From CALJFL01 sp047633055 (GTDB lineage Bacteria > Pseudomonadota > Gammaproteobacteria > Pseudomonadales > Halieaceae): 64,000 nucleotides of DNA. The notes under the pieces were generated by a model. The model had not been told where the DNA came from and searched no databases. It worked only from the letters and a program-made list of their open reading frames with translations. The stretch lies in contig JBLIEI010000013.1 of the NCBI GenBank assembly GCA_047633055.1, positions 11,944-75,943 on the forward strand. The letters run 5' to 3'. The translations under genes and the position numbers were made by a program. This document shows, one piece after another, positions 1-8,332 of the stretch (positions within the stretch are counted from its first letter, which is position 1; each line of letters starts with the position of its first letter).

Positions 1-172
1 CAGTTATGGCCGCAGCGACCTCGTTGATTTCGTCATCGCCATACGGCCCTCCAAGGTCGGTGTGCCAGAAGAAAAAGACCGCGTAGAGTAAGACCGGGAC
101 TAGCCCGCGCTTTAATTTTGTAGACTTTGGCAGTTCCGCTGCGTGTTTTGGAAAGGGAGTATTCTTGCCCAT
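1..172 (-). CDS. Partial membrane protein, N-terminal fragment (runs off window)
   Basis: An open frame starts with ATG at 172 and reads leftward off the window edge with no stop, giving about 57 residues. The N-terminus is basic and rich in Lys and Arg, followed by one hydrophobic stretch (GLVPVLLYAVFFFW, about residues 28-41) that should be a membrane segment or signal anchor. An acidic segment (YGDDE) follows. I do not recognise the family. Support for it being a real gene is the membrane segment and a promoter-like motif at 193-218 lying at the same distance from its start as in two other genes of this window. No clear ribosome-binding site is visible. Confidence 0.5.
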   Translation of the reverse strand, partial: MGKNTPFPKHAAELPKSTKLKRGLVPVLLYAVFFFWHTDLGGPYGDDEINEVAAAIT

Positions 173-192
173 AAAAGCTCTAGAGCGGCTTT

Positions 193-218
193 ACATAATG
201 GCACTATATATGTCAATA
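193..218 (-). promoter_or_regulatory. Recurrent promoter-like motif, copy 1 of 3
   Basis: On the plus strand the core reads TAATGGC, 8 bases, TGTCA (196-215). The same arrangement occurs at 9452-9471 and 12469-12488. Each copy lies 21-23 bases upstream of the start of a minus-strand gene (here the start at 172). Copies 1 and 2 match at 23 of 26 positions. Read on the minus strand it gives TGACA, a -10-like hexamer (TATAGT here) and GCCATTA. It could be a -10 promoter with a fixed upstream box, or an operator. It also lies upstream of the plus-strand GST gene. Confidence 0.5.
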
Positions 219-270
219 TAATAAGCGCAGCATTGGGAGTCGAATATGTCGGTTGAAAAGGAGCAAGGTT

Positions 271-1311
271 ATGACATTACAAGAGCCCATTAAGTTAGTC
301 GGCGCTACCGGTTCCCCTTATACCCAAAAGATGGTGGCATTGTTGCGCTACCGGAGAATTCCCTATGCGGTGACCTGGGGAGCTATCGATACGGCCTGTG
401 CCGTCCTCGGGGTGACGTCGCCGAAACCTGCGCTAATGCCGACTTTTTTCTTTGAGGACAACGGCGAGACTAAGGCGGTCGTTGACTCAACGCCTATCAT
501 TCGCCGACTCGAAGAGATGGTTACGGGGCGATCAGTACTGCCCACCGACCCCGCGCTGGCGTTTATCGACTACCTCATAGAAGATTTCGCCGATGAATGG
601 TGCACCAAGTACATGTTCCACTATCGCTGGTATCCAGAGGCCGACGCAGATAACGCTGGCACTTTGCTGCCGTTGGGTATGGATGTCAGCTTACCGATTG
701 AGCTGTTGACGCAATTCAAGGAAATGTTTTCCGCCCGTCAGATCGAGCGGCTCTATGTGGTGGGATCTAACGATACGACTGCGCCAGTCATTGATGCCAG
801 TTACAGGCGCTTTCTCACTGCCATGGAGGCCCACCTTGGGAGCCAGAGGTACCTGCTCGGCAATCGTCCCGGGGCTGGGGACTTCGGGCTTTATGGGCAG
901 CTTACGCAACTCGTAGGCTTTGATCCGACCCCTCGAGCGATTGCCCATGAGATTTCACCGCGCACCGTAGCCTGGGTTAACAAAATGGCCGACCAGGGAG
1001 GGTTGGAACCCACAGAGGATGAGTGGCTATCTATAGAGGATCAGCCGGACAGCCTAAAGGATCTCCTGCGCGAGATTGGCCGTGTCTATGCCCCCTCGCA
1101 ATTGGCAAATTCCCGCGCGTATCAGGCCGGTGTAAACAGCTGGGAGTTTGAAATTGACGGTGCCACGTGGACTCAGCAGACTTTTCCCTATCAGGCCAAG
1201 TGCCTGCAGTGGACCAATCAACAATATCGTGCGCTTGTAGAAGCAGATCGCGCCCGTGTTGATTCGCTGCTCGAGGGCACAGGAATAGAGACCATGTTGG
1301 TGCTGGCATAG
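271..1311 (+). CDS. Glutathione S-transferase-like protein
   Basis: The protein has 346 residues with a thioredoxin-like N-terminal domain (about residues 8-85, with SPYTQK near the usual catalytic turn) and a helical C-terminal GST domain containing the typical LGNRPGAGDFGLYGQL segment. The ATG at 271 is chosen over an in-frame TTG at 253 because AAGGAG at 258-263 sits 7 bases before it. It is longer than classical GSTs (about 200-220 residues) and has an extra C-terminal region (YRxxxQA, then KCLQW). The same architecture is found in the gene at 10571-11767 and in the decayed copy near 12.6-13.2 kb. The substrate is unknown; a role in conjugation or isomerisation with glutathione is only inferred from the fold. 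Confidence 0.8.
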   Translation: MTLQEPIKLVGATGSPYTQKMVALLRYRRIPYAVTWGAIDTACAVLGVTSPKPALMPTFFFEDNGETKAVVDSTPIIRRLEEMVTGRSVLPTDPALAFIDYLIEDFADEWCTKYMFHYRWYPEADADNAGTLLPLGMDVSLPIELLTQFKEMFSARQIERLYVVGSNDTTAPVIDASYRRFLTAMEAHLGSQRYLLGNRPGAGDFGLYGQLTQLVGFDPTPRAIAHEISPRTVAWVNKMADQGGLEPTEDEWLSIEDQPDSLKDLLREIGRVYAPSQLANSRAYQAGVNSWEFEIDGATWTQQTFPYQAKCLQWTNQQYRALVEADRARVDSLLEGTGIETMLVLA

Positions 1312-1405
1312 CGTTGGCTCTAGCGACATTTGAGAAGCCGGCGAAAATCCTGGCCGCGCTGGACTATCCGACGACTTTTTATATAAGAAAAGAGGGCCAG
1401 ATAGG

Positions 1406-3106
1406 GTGATTTACCGTCAAATAAATGAAAGGATCTATCTTTCCATACTCCTAGCTGGCGCATTAACCGCTTGCGAGGTTGATCCGCTTGTAGCGGATAC
1501 CCGTCCGGGAAGTCAGGGTAATTCTCCGGCAACTGCGATAACAACAAACCTTAACCTGACGGTGAGGGAGACGCTGGATATTGCAGACCAGCGGGATTTT
1601 GAAGAGGCTACACGTGGCCTGATTGCTTCGGAAGACGGGCTCATTATCAGCATGGCTGATGGCTCGATCGTGTGGGATATGCCTTCGTACGACTTTATTA
1701 CTGGCGAAGCACCAACTAGCGTTAACCCCAGCCTTTGGCGGCAGGCCAAACTCAATAACATTCATGGACTGTTCGAGGTTACCGAAGGCATCTACCAGTT
1801 GCGCGGCTTTGACATCTCCAATATGACGATTATTGAGGGCGAGCGTGGCTGGATTCTGGTTGACCCCCTGACCACGCGGGAAACTGCCGCTGCGGCGATC
1901 GCCTTTGCCCGTAAGCACCTTGGGACCAAGCCGATTTCTACACTCATTTTTACTCACTCGCATATTGATCACTTCGGCGGTGTGTTGTCGGTTTTGGAGG
2001 CCGACGGCAGCACCGAGGTAATCGCTCCTATCGGTTTCATGGAAGAAGCCACCAGTGAGAATGTACTGGTCGGTGGCACCATGAGTCGGCGTGCAATGCT
2101 CATGTATGGCACGCAGTTAAAGCGTTCGCCAAAAGGCCACGTGGATACTGGTTTGGGTAAAACGCCGGCAGTCGGCAGCCCGGGCCTCACCGCTCCCACA
2201 CGCATTATTGATTCTACCGGTGAAACCATGCTCATCGATGGCTATCGTTACATTCACGACCAGACACTGCGCCTCGCGTCTCAGGGCCGTACCCCGGGAG
2301 AAATTGCTGAGGAGATCGAGCTACCTGAAGCTTTGCGTGCGAGTTTCCCTAACCGCGGTTACTACGGCACTTTGAAACACAACTGCCGGGCGGTTTATCA
2401 ACGTTATTTTGGTTGGTACGACGGTAACCCAGCCAATCTAGATCCTCTTCCTCCTGTCGAAGCTGCGGTGCGCTATGTCGATACCATCGGGGGTGCGAAT
2501 GCCGTACTGACTCGCGCCCAACAGGATTTCGACAAGGGCGACTACCGCTGGGTGGCAGAATTGCTCAACCACCTTGCCTTTGCTGAACCCGACAACAGTG
2601 AGGCAAAACAGCTGCTCGCTAAAACCTACGACCAGCTCGGCTATCAAGCTGAGTCCGGGCCTTGGCGAGATAACTATCAGAGCGCAGCCCTAGAGCTGCG
2701 CCACGGTGCGCCCAGCCAGGGAATGGGTATTTCCAATGCAGAAGATCTCCTGTGGGAGACGCCCCCCAAAGAATTTATGCAGTTGATTTCGGTCATGCTC
2801 AATGGGCCCAAAGCAGAGGGTAAAACCTACGTGATTAATTTTGAGTTCACCGGCCTTGGAGAGGCACATACTCTACAGTTAGAAAACGCGGTTCTTTATC
2901 ATCGAAGCGGTGCACTCTCGCCCGACGCAAATGCCACCGTGCGCATTAGCCACCCGTTATTCGTGAAAATGTTAACGGGGAACGCAGATATTCAGGAGGT
3001 GCTCTTTTCGGATGATGTGTCACTGGAAGGCTCCACCATAGATCTGCTGGGCTTTTTCGCACAGCTGGATTTGCCTGATGACGTATTCAATATTGTTACG
3101 CCTTAA
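1406..3106 (+). CDS. Alkyl sulfatase family (SdsA1/YjcS-like) lipoprotein with internal deletion
   Basis: The family hydrolyses alkyl sulfate esters with a binuclear zinc MBL domain, followed by dimerisation and SCP2-like C-terminal domains. Here a GTG start (AGAGGG upstream) gives a signal peptide with lipobox LTAC (Cys23), so the protein should be lipid-anchored. The MBL motif THSHIDH is at residues 183-189, and the dimerisation segment (YIHDQTL, RGYYG, YDGNPANL) and the SCP2-like end (FNIVTP) are intact. But residue 279 (TMLIDG) runs straight into YRYIHDQTL. In typical members about 90-100 residues lie between, including TPGTEAP, the Glu/His metal ligands and TLHNLYTLRGA. At 566 residues it is correspondingly short of the usual roughly 650. 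It may therefore lack alkyl sulfatase activity despite an open frame. Confidence 0.75.
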   Translation: MIYRQINERIYLSILLAGALTACEVDPLVADTRPGSQGNSPATAITTNLNLTVRETLDIADQRDFEEATRGLIASEDGLIISMADGSIVWDMPSYDFITGEAPTSVNPSLWRQAKLNNIHGLFEVTEGIYQLRGFDISNMTIIEGERGWILVDPLTTRETAAAAIAFARKHLGTKPISTLIFTHSHIDHFGGVLSVLEADGSTEVIAPIGFMEEATSENVLVGGTMSRRAMLMYGTQLKRSPKGHVDTGLGKTPAVGSPGLTAPTRIIDSTGETMLIDGYRYIHDQTLRLASQGRTPGEIAEEIELPEALRASFPNRGYYGTLKHNCRAVYQRYFGWYDGNPANLDPLPPVEAAVRYVDTIGGANAVLTRAQQDFDKGDYRWVAELLNHLAFAEPDNSEAKQLLAKTYDQLGYQAESGPWRDNYQSAALELRHGAPSQGMGISNAEDLLWETPPKEFMQLISVMLNGPKAEGKTYVINFEFTGLGEAHTLQLENAVLYHRSGALSPDANATVRISHPLFVKMLTGNADIQEVLFSDDVSLEGSTIDLLGFFAQLDLPDDVFNIVTP

Positions 3107-3286
3107 CTCTTAGACTTTGCACCTGGAGAATAGGGCTTTTCGGTTTCACAGCATCATTGAGAGAAAAATATTGTGCTGCTTAGATTGCAATTTTTCTTTT
3201 TTCACACGATGAGCTTCGTGGCGAGTATGTGCTGTCTGTGTTGGCGTTGGTCAAGTCGGGCGTCAGCGCCCGTTAGGTGTACAACA

Positions 3287-3385
3287 GTCTGGCAGATGGA
3301 TGCTGAACTGCCTGCGTACGCGAGGCCGGTGTTCCTGCGCATCCAAAGAGCGCTGGGCACTTCAACAAAAATGATAGGGCTATAG
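3287..3385 (+). pseudogene. Relic of an acyl-CoA synthetase C-terminus
   Basis: A short frame just before the sulfatase gene encodes DAELPAYARPVFLRIQ followed by a degraded LGTSTK segment and a stop at 3383-3385. LPAYARPxFLRIQ followed by TGTFK is highly characteristic of the C-terminal end of FadD6/FATP-type very-long-chain acyl-CoA synthetases. No AMP-binding domain lies upstream, and the 3107-3286 sequence does not give a recognisable continuation in any frame I checked. I read it as the residue of a deleted gene. It is short, so a chance resemblance cannot be fully excluded. Confidence 0.45.
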
Positions 3386-3387
3386 CT

Positions 3388-5217
3388 ATGAAGTCGAGTA
3401 TTTTTCAGTCTTGGATGAACGTCCCTTTGGGTTTGTTATCTGGCGTTGTTATGTCTTTTGCCGTCACGGAAGCGATGGCTGAGGGGCCTGAAAGTGACTC
3501 GATGGATGCGCGCCCTAATGTTGTCATAATTTTGGTGGATGATGCCGGCCTCATGGATTTTCAGCCTTTTGGTGGTGAAGCCAAAATGCCCGCTATTCAA
3601 ACTCTGGCGGATCAGGGTGTGCGCTTTAACAACTATCGTACCTCACCCTTGTGTGCACCTTCGCGCGCCATGCTGCTCACGGGTATCGACAATCATCGAA
3701 CGGGTATCGCCACTATTCCCGAGGTGATTCCTGCGGAGCACAGAAATGCCCGCGGCTATTCTCTGGCACTGGAGCCGGGTGTAAAAACAATCGCCGATCG
3801 CTTACAGGATGCCGGTTATCGAACCTACATGACGGGTAAATGGCATATGGGTAGTCGCTCGATCGAGGAATTGCCGGTCAGCCACGGTTTTGATCGCTCG
3901 TTTATTCTCGATGCCAGTGGAGCCGATAATTGGGAACAAAAGCCCTATCTGGCCTTCGATCCCATTGCGCGGTGGTTTGAAGATGACCAACCAGCGACCC
4001 TACCGGAAAATTTTTACTCGTCAGAATTTATTGTCGACACGATGATCGACTATCTCGCTGAAGGCAACCCCGACCGGCAATCAGGTCGCCAGCCGTTTTT
4101 TGCCTATTTAGCGTTTCAGGCGATACATATCCCCATTCAGGCGCCGCCTGAGTTTACCAATAACTATGAAGGTGTCTACGACAGCGGCTGGCATGCGTTG
4201 CGTGAAGCACGCTGGCGCAAGGCCCAGTTGCTGGGGATCATTCCCAAGGGTGCGCCCTTAGCAGAAATGCACGAGGGGCACCGAAACTGGGAGACACTCA
4301 GTGATGATGATCGCCGCTATTACACAAAAGCGATGATGGTCAATGCCGGTATGCTGGAGGCAATGGATCACCATATCGGCCGCCTGATCAGTTGGCTAGC
4401 GTCTCAGGGCGAACTTGAGAATACCTTGTTTGTGGTCACCTCTGACAACGGCCCTGAACACAATGACATTATTAACTCTCCAGGCATGGGGCTTTGGTAC
4501 CCCATCAGTGGCTACAACAAAGACGTAGAAACTATGGGCGAAAAAGGCAGTCTGGTTTCTATTGGGCCGGAGTGGGCGTCTGCTGCTGCCTCACCCAGTA
4601 AACTGTTCAAGTTCTACAGCAGCGATGGCGGTATCCGGGTACCGCTCATCATCGCGGGTGCAGGCATCACCCAGACAGACATCCATAGTAGTTTTGCGCT
4701 GGTGACGGATATTGTGCCCACCGTGTTGGAACTGCTTGGTGTTGCCGAGCAGAATGAAAACGATGAAATCGCTATCACTGGGCGTAGTCTACTGCCGGTC
4801 ATACGAAAAGATACGGACTTTACCTACGGCCCTGACGATGCAGTGGGTATCGAGGTGTCAGGCAACTCTGCGCTCTTTAAGGGTCGATACAAGTTGAGTC
4901 GAGATATGGCACCCCATGGCGATGGCGCCTGGCGCCTTTTTGACATTCAGAATGATCCCGGTGAGACGCAGGATCTGGCAGCGGATAAGCCCGAGTTGCT
5001 GGCTGAGTTAATGGATGATTACCGAAAATATGCCAGGCACTACGGCGTGCAGGAAATACCTCAGGGTTACGATACCTTGAAGCAAATAACCACCTACTCG
5101 GCGCATGTGCTTGTCAAAACTTACCGCGTCCAATTGTTGTTCGCATGCGCTGCGCTGTTGCTCGTATTGGCTTTTTTTGTCTGGCGCATACACATAAAAA
5201 GAAGAAATCGCCGATAG
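3388..5217 (+). CDS. Sulfatase (arylsulfatase family), C-terminally membrane-anchored
   Basis: A 609-residue sulfatase of the alkaline-phosphatase superfamily. After an N-terminal signal (hydrophobic residues about 13-30) come the metal-binding VDDAG (Asp51, Asp52) and the CAPSR signature at residues 89-93, whose Cys89 should be converted to formylglycine by a separate maturase not in this window. Further ligands lie in TSDNGPEHND. The C-terminus carries one strong membrane segment (LLFACAALLLVLAFFVW) followed by a basic tail, so the catalytic domain should face the periplasm and be anchored in the inner membrane. The natural sulfate ester is unknown. The MBL alkyl sulfatase upstream makes a sulfate-ester theme possible but not proven. 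Confidence 0.88.
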   Translation: MKSSIFQSWMNVPLGLLSGVVMSFAVTEAMAEGPESDSMDARPNVVIILVDDAGLMDFQPFGGEAKMPAIQTLADQGVRFNNYRTSPLCAPSRAMLLTGIDNHRTGIATIPEVIPAEHRNARGYSLALEPGVKTIADRLQDAGYRTYMTGKWHMGSRSIEELPVSHGFDRSFILDASGADNWEQKPYLAFDPIARWFEDDQPATLPENFYSSEFIVDTMIDYLAEGNPDRQSGRQPFFAYLAFQAIHIPIQAPPEFTNNYEGVYDSGWHALREARWRKAQLLGIIPKGAPLAEMHEGHRNWETLSDDDRRYYTKAMMVNAGMLEAMDHHIGRLISWLASQGELENTLFVVTSDNGPEHNDIINSPGMGLWYPISGYNKDVETMGEKGSLVSIGPEWASAAASPSKLFKFYSSDGGIRVPLIIAGAGITQTDIHSSFALVTDIVPTVLELLGVAEQNENDEIAITGRSLLPVIRKDTDFTYGPDDAVGIEVSGNSALFKGRYKLSRDMAPHGDGAWRLFDIQNDPGETQDLAADKPELLAELMDDYRKYARHYGVQEIPQGYDTLKQITTYSAHVLVKTYRVQLLFACAALLLVLAFFVWRIHIKRRNRR

Positions 5218-5296
5218 GGACAGCGAAGCAACGCTCGGTCTGGACAAAAGAGCCTATCCGGCTCGTTTTTTGAAGCCTATTGCCTGCCTTAGCTGC

Positions 5297-5340
5297 ACCA
5301 AAGTGCTGTGGCATTTCGTAGCAAGCTACGACGCTTTGGT
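5297..5340. other. Long inverted repeat in the 5.2-5.5 kb intergenic region
   Basis: Within the 302-base gap between the sulfatase and kynureninase genes, ACCAAAG (5297-5303) pairs with CTTTGGT (5334-5340). Nested inside, CGTAGC (5317-5322) pairs with GCTACG (5325-5330). No T-tract follows on either strand, so this is not a standard terminator. It could be an RNA hairpin, a cruciform or a protein-binding site. I see nothing else definite in the gap. Confidence 0.4.
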
Positions 5341-5519
5341 AACTGTGGAATAGCCTGCTTGACCAGCCCAGGCACTGAAATTTTTATAAATAAAATCAAC
5401 ATAAAAATGGGAAAGTCTTGGTGTCAGGCTGTAGGATACCAACAATGCGGTTAGGCATATCCGCATTAACGGTAGAGGTTTAGGCTACAATTACGCAACA
5501 CAAGTTTTGATGTTTCGAT

Positions 5520-6773
5520 ATGACAAACAGCATGAAAAAAATTACCCGCACCGACTGTCAAGCTTCAGATGCAGCGGATCCGCTAGCAGACTTCCGGGAC
5601 GAATTTTCGCTGCCCGAAGGCATGGTTTACCTCGATGGAAACTCGCTGGGCGTAAAACCTAAAGCGGCGCTAGCCAGAGTCCACGAAGTGGTTGAGCGAG
5701 AGTGGGGTGAGGACTTGATCAAGAGCTGGAACCAGGCGGGCTGGTGGGACTTGCCGCTGGTGCTCGGCGACAAAATTGCCCGCCTGACAGGTGCTGACTC
5801 CGGTGAAATCGTGGTCACCGACTCTACTGGCATTAATATTTACAAAGCCTTGGCAGCGGCGCTGGCTCTGGTTCCCGACAGGCGCGTTATTGTGATGGAG
5901 GGCAGTAACTTCCCGACCAACAACTACATGGGGCAGGGCCTGGTTGAGCAGCTGGGTGATGGCTACGAAATTCGATTTGTAGAAGAAGATGGACTGGCAG
6001 CGGCAGTCGACGAAACTGTGGCGGTGGTATGTCTCACTCAGGTGCACTACAAGTCGGGCCGAGTTCTGGATATGGCGGCTATTACTGCCGCTACCCAGGC
6101 TGTCGGGGCGATATCCATTTGGGATCTGTGTCACAGCGTCGGCGCGTTGGGGGTTGAGCTCAACGCTTGCAATGTCGACTTTGCGGTGGGCTGCACCTAC
6201 AAATATTTGAACGGCGGTCCCGGCAGCCCCGCATTTATTTACATGGCAAAGCGCCATCAGGGCAGGGTTCAACAGCCGTTAACCGGTTGGTGGGGCCACG
6301 CGGCGCCGTTTACATTCGAAAGAGACTACCGGCCGGCGACAGATATTCGTCAAATGTTAAGTGGTACTCAGGGAATATTGAGTCTGGCGGTCACTGAGGT
6401 TGGTCTGGATATGTTCCTGCGCGCCGATATGATTCAGATTCGGGAGAAATCCAAGGCACTTACGGACTTGTTTATCAGTTTGATCGATCAACGATGTTCG
6501 TTGTATGGCTTTGGCTTGGTGAGCCCCCGGAACGCGCAATTACGCGGCAGCCAGGTTTCTTTGAATCACGAGCAGGGCTACGCCATTATGCAGGCCCTGA
6601 TTGCCCGCAATGTGATCGGTGATTTTCGTGCCCCTCAGAACATGCGATTTGGATTTGCGCCTTTGTACATAGGTTATACAGACGTTTGGGACGCTGTCGA
6701 GCAGCTGGTTCAAATTATGGACACGGAAGAGTGGCGGCGCGAGGAATTCAGTCAGCGCAGTGCAGTAACCTGA
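5520..6773 (+). CDS. kynU: Kynureninase
   Basis: Fold-type I PLP enzyme that cleaves kynurenine or 3-hydroxykynurenine to anthranilate (or 3-hydroxyanthranilate) and alanine in tryptophan breakdown. The 417-residue length matches the family. Diagnostic segments are YLDGNSLGVKPKA near residue 39, the WxDLxHSVGA aspartate region, and CTYKYLNGGPGSPAF, whose Lys should bind PLP. ATG at 5520 is used; ATG at 5532 is also possible and neither has a strong ribosome-binding site. No tryptophan 2,3-dioxygenase or kynurenine formamidase gene is adjacent, so the pathway must be completed elsewhere. Confidence 0.93.
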   Translation: MTNSMKKITRTDCQASDAADPLADFRDEFSLPEGMVYLDGNSLGVKPKAALARVHEVVEREWGEDLIKSWNQAGWWDLPLVLGDKIARLTGADSGEIVVTDSTGINIYKALAAALALVPDRRVIVMEGSNFPTNNYMGQGLVEQLGDGYEIRFVEEDGLAAAVDETVAVVCLTQVHYKSGRVLDMAAITAATQAVGAISIWDLCHSVGALGVELNACNVDFAVGCTYKYLNGGPGSPAFIYMAKRHQGRVQQPLTGWWGHAAPFTFERDYRPATDIRQMLSGTQGILSLAVTEVGLDMFLRADMIQIREKSKALTDLFISLIDQRCSLYGFGLVSPRNAQLRGSQVSLNHEQGYAIMQALIARNVIGDFRAPQNMRFGFAPLYIGYTDVWDAVEQLVQIMDTEEWRREEFSQRSAVT

Positions 6774-6910
6774 GATCTAATACGTCAGTGTCGGAGCGTC
6801 CCCTTGAGGGCTCATGAGCGCGCCAGAGCCCGTGCAAATCGACCGCGGGCGTGCCAAAATGCGCGTCGATTGACAAAAAGACGCTCGCTGCGTCAAACCA
6901 CTATCCGCCG

Positions 6911-8320
6911 ATGATGAATAACTGCCAGTTAAAACGTTCCCTGAAGAAAGCTGCAAATTATGAAGAATGGCTCGCTGCCGCTCGAGCCTACGATGAAAGC
7001 ACTGGCCTGGACCGCTGGCGCCGCAAAGACGCGACTCGGCAGTACGATCATGTCTCAATACGTATTCGCCTGGATCGGCTCCAGAGCCTGAAGGCCAGGC
7101 ACGATATGAAGGGGCTTTTGTATACGCTCAATGAAGGCATTCACGGCAATATGGGCGGTATGGGAAAGTCCGGGCTGTACGGATATGCGCTGTCAGGCAC
7201 CAAACATTTGGTAGAAAATTACATCGAGGAAATCGCCGATACCCTTGATGTACTGGCAAACGATACCAGTGGTGATATCGACGATGAAGAGAAGCTAGAC
7301 TTTTTCCGGCGCGCCAGTCATTGCTTCGGGCGTTCAGCATTCATGATGAGCGGGTCTGGTTCACTGTTGTTCTTTCATATAGGCGTGATTCGGGCTTTGG
7401 CCGCAGCAAATTTATTACCAACCATTCTGTCTGGATCCAGTGGCGGAGCTCTGGTGGGTAGTATTGTTGCGACCCATCATGACGAGCAGTTGTCGGAGTT
7501 ATTACAGCCCGAGTATTTTCTCAATCATATTCCGAAAGAAAGTAAAAAGCTCACGCTGGCGGACGTCGCTGAACTGGAAGAAACGGTAGAGCAATACATT
7601 CCCGACTTGACCTTCCAGCAGGCCTTCGTCAAAACGGGTCGCGCAATGAACGTCTCAGTTGCACCGGCTGAAGCCCATCAGACCTCACGCTTACTCAATG
7701 CCACCACGTCCCCCAGCGTACTGATACGCAGTGCAGTTATGGCCTCTGCAGCGGTTCCTGGCATATTCCCGCCAGTGACATTGCAAGCTTTGGACAGCCA
7801 CGGTGATTTGAAGGAATATCTACCTTCGCGTAAGTGGGTGGACGGTTCGGTTAGCGACGATTTGCCGGCGAAACGATTGTCGCGTCTTTACGGGGTTAAC
7901 CATTACGTAGTTAGCCAAACCAACCCTCACGTGATTCCATTTGTATCTGACGGGCATCGCAAGGCAACTGCCGTTGGGTTGCTGACTGAAGCTGGGCGGC
8001 GATCTACGAGAGAGTGGTTTAATGCGCTAACGATGATCGCCGACAAAGTGGACAGAAAAGGTGGCAGAATCTCTCAGACCAATAGTTTAATCCGCTCTAT
8101 TATCAATCAGGATTACGTAGGCGATATCAATATTTTGCCCGATTACAAATTTCAGAATCCGCTTAAGCTGCTATCCTTTCCAGGGGAAAAGCAAATGTAT
8201 CGGCTGATAGAGTCTGGCGAGCGCAGCACCTGGCCTAAACTGGAAATGATTCGGTTGCAGACTCGAATCAGCCGAAAGCTCGACGCCATCCTGGTGACTT
8301 ATGGTGATAAGGCTAGCTAG
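6911..8320 (+). CDS. Patatin-like phospholipase with DUF3336 N-terminal domain
   Basis: The protein begins with a DUF3336-type segment (LKRSLKKAANYEEWLAAARAYD, given here only in part: KKAANYEEW) and continues into a patatin domain. The domain has an oxyanion loop (SGSGSLLFFHIG), the nucleophile elbow GSSGG and the catalytic Asp in DGSVSDDLP. This Ser-Asp dyad architecture is that of bacterial relatives of yeast Tgl triacylglycerol lipases. The start is uncertain: ATG 6911 matches the usual start of the family, while GTG 6851 would add 20 residues. It ends 12 bases from a convergent gene. The lipid substrate is unknown. Confidence 0.85.
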   Translation: MMNNCQLKRSLKKAANYEEWLAAARAYDESTGLDRWRRKDATRQYDHVSIRIRLDRLQSLKARHDMKGLLYTLNEGIHGNMGGMGKSGLYGYALSGTKHLVENYIEEIADTLDVLANDTSGDIDDEEKLDFFRRASHCFGRSAFMMSGSGSLLFFHIGVIRALAAANLLPTILSGSSGGALVGSIVATHHDEQLSELLQPEYFLNHIPKESKKLTLADVAELEETVEQYIPDLTFQQAFVKTGRAMNVSVAPAEAHQTSRLLNATTSPSVLIRSAVMASAAVPGIFPPVTLQALDSHGDLKEYLPSRKWVDGSVSDDLPAKRLSRLYGVNHYVVSQTNPHVIPFVSDGHRKATAVGLLTEAGRRSTREWFNALTMIADKVDRKGGRISQTNSLIRSIINQDYVGDINILPDYKFQNPLKLLSFPGEKQMYRLIESGERSTWPKLEMIRLQTRISRKLDAILVTYGDKAS

Positions 8321-8332
8321 TCAGGCAAGAAT

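Noticed and set aside
177..186. GCTCTAGAGC palindrome near the start of the left-edge gene
   Set aside because: It is only 10 bases, occurs once in the places I checked, and has no defined relation to a promoter; chance is likely.
5670..6272. A 200-residue minus-strand open frame within kynureninase
   Set aside because: It is antisense to a well-conserved enzyme and has no recognisable domain or ribosome-binding site.
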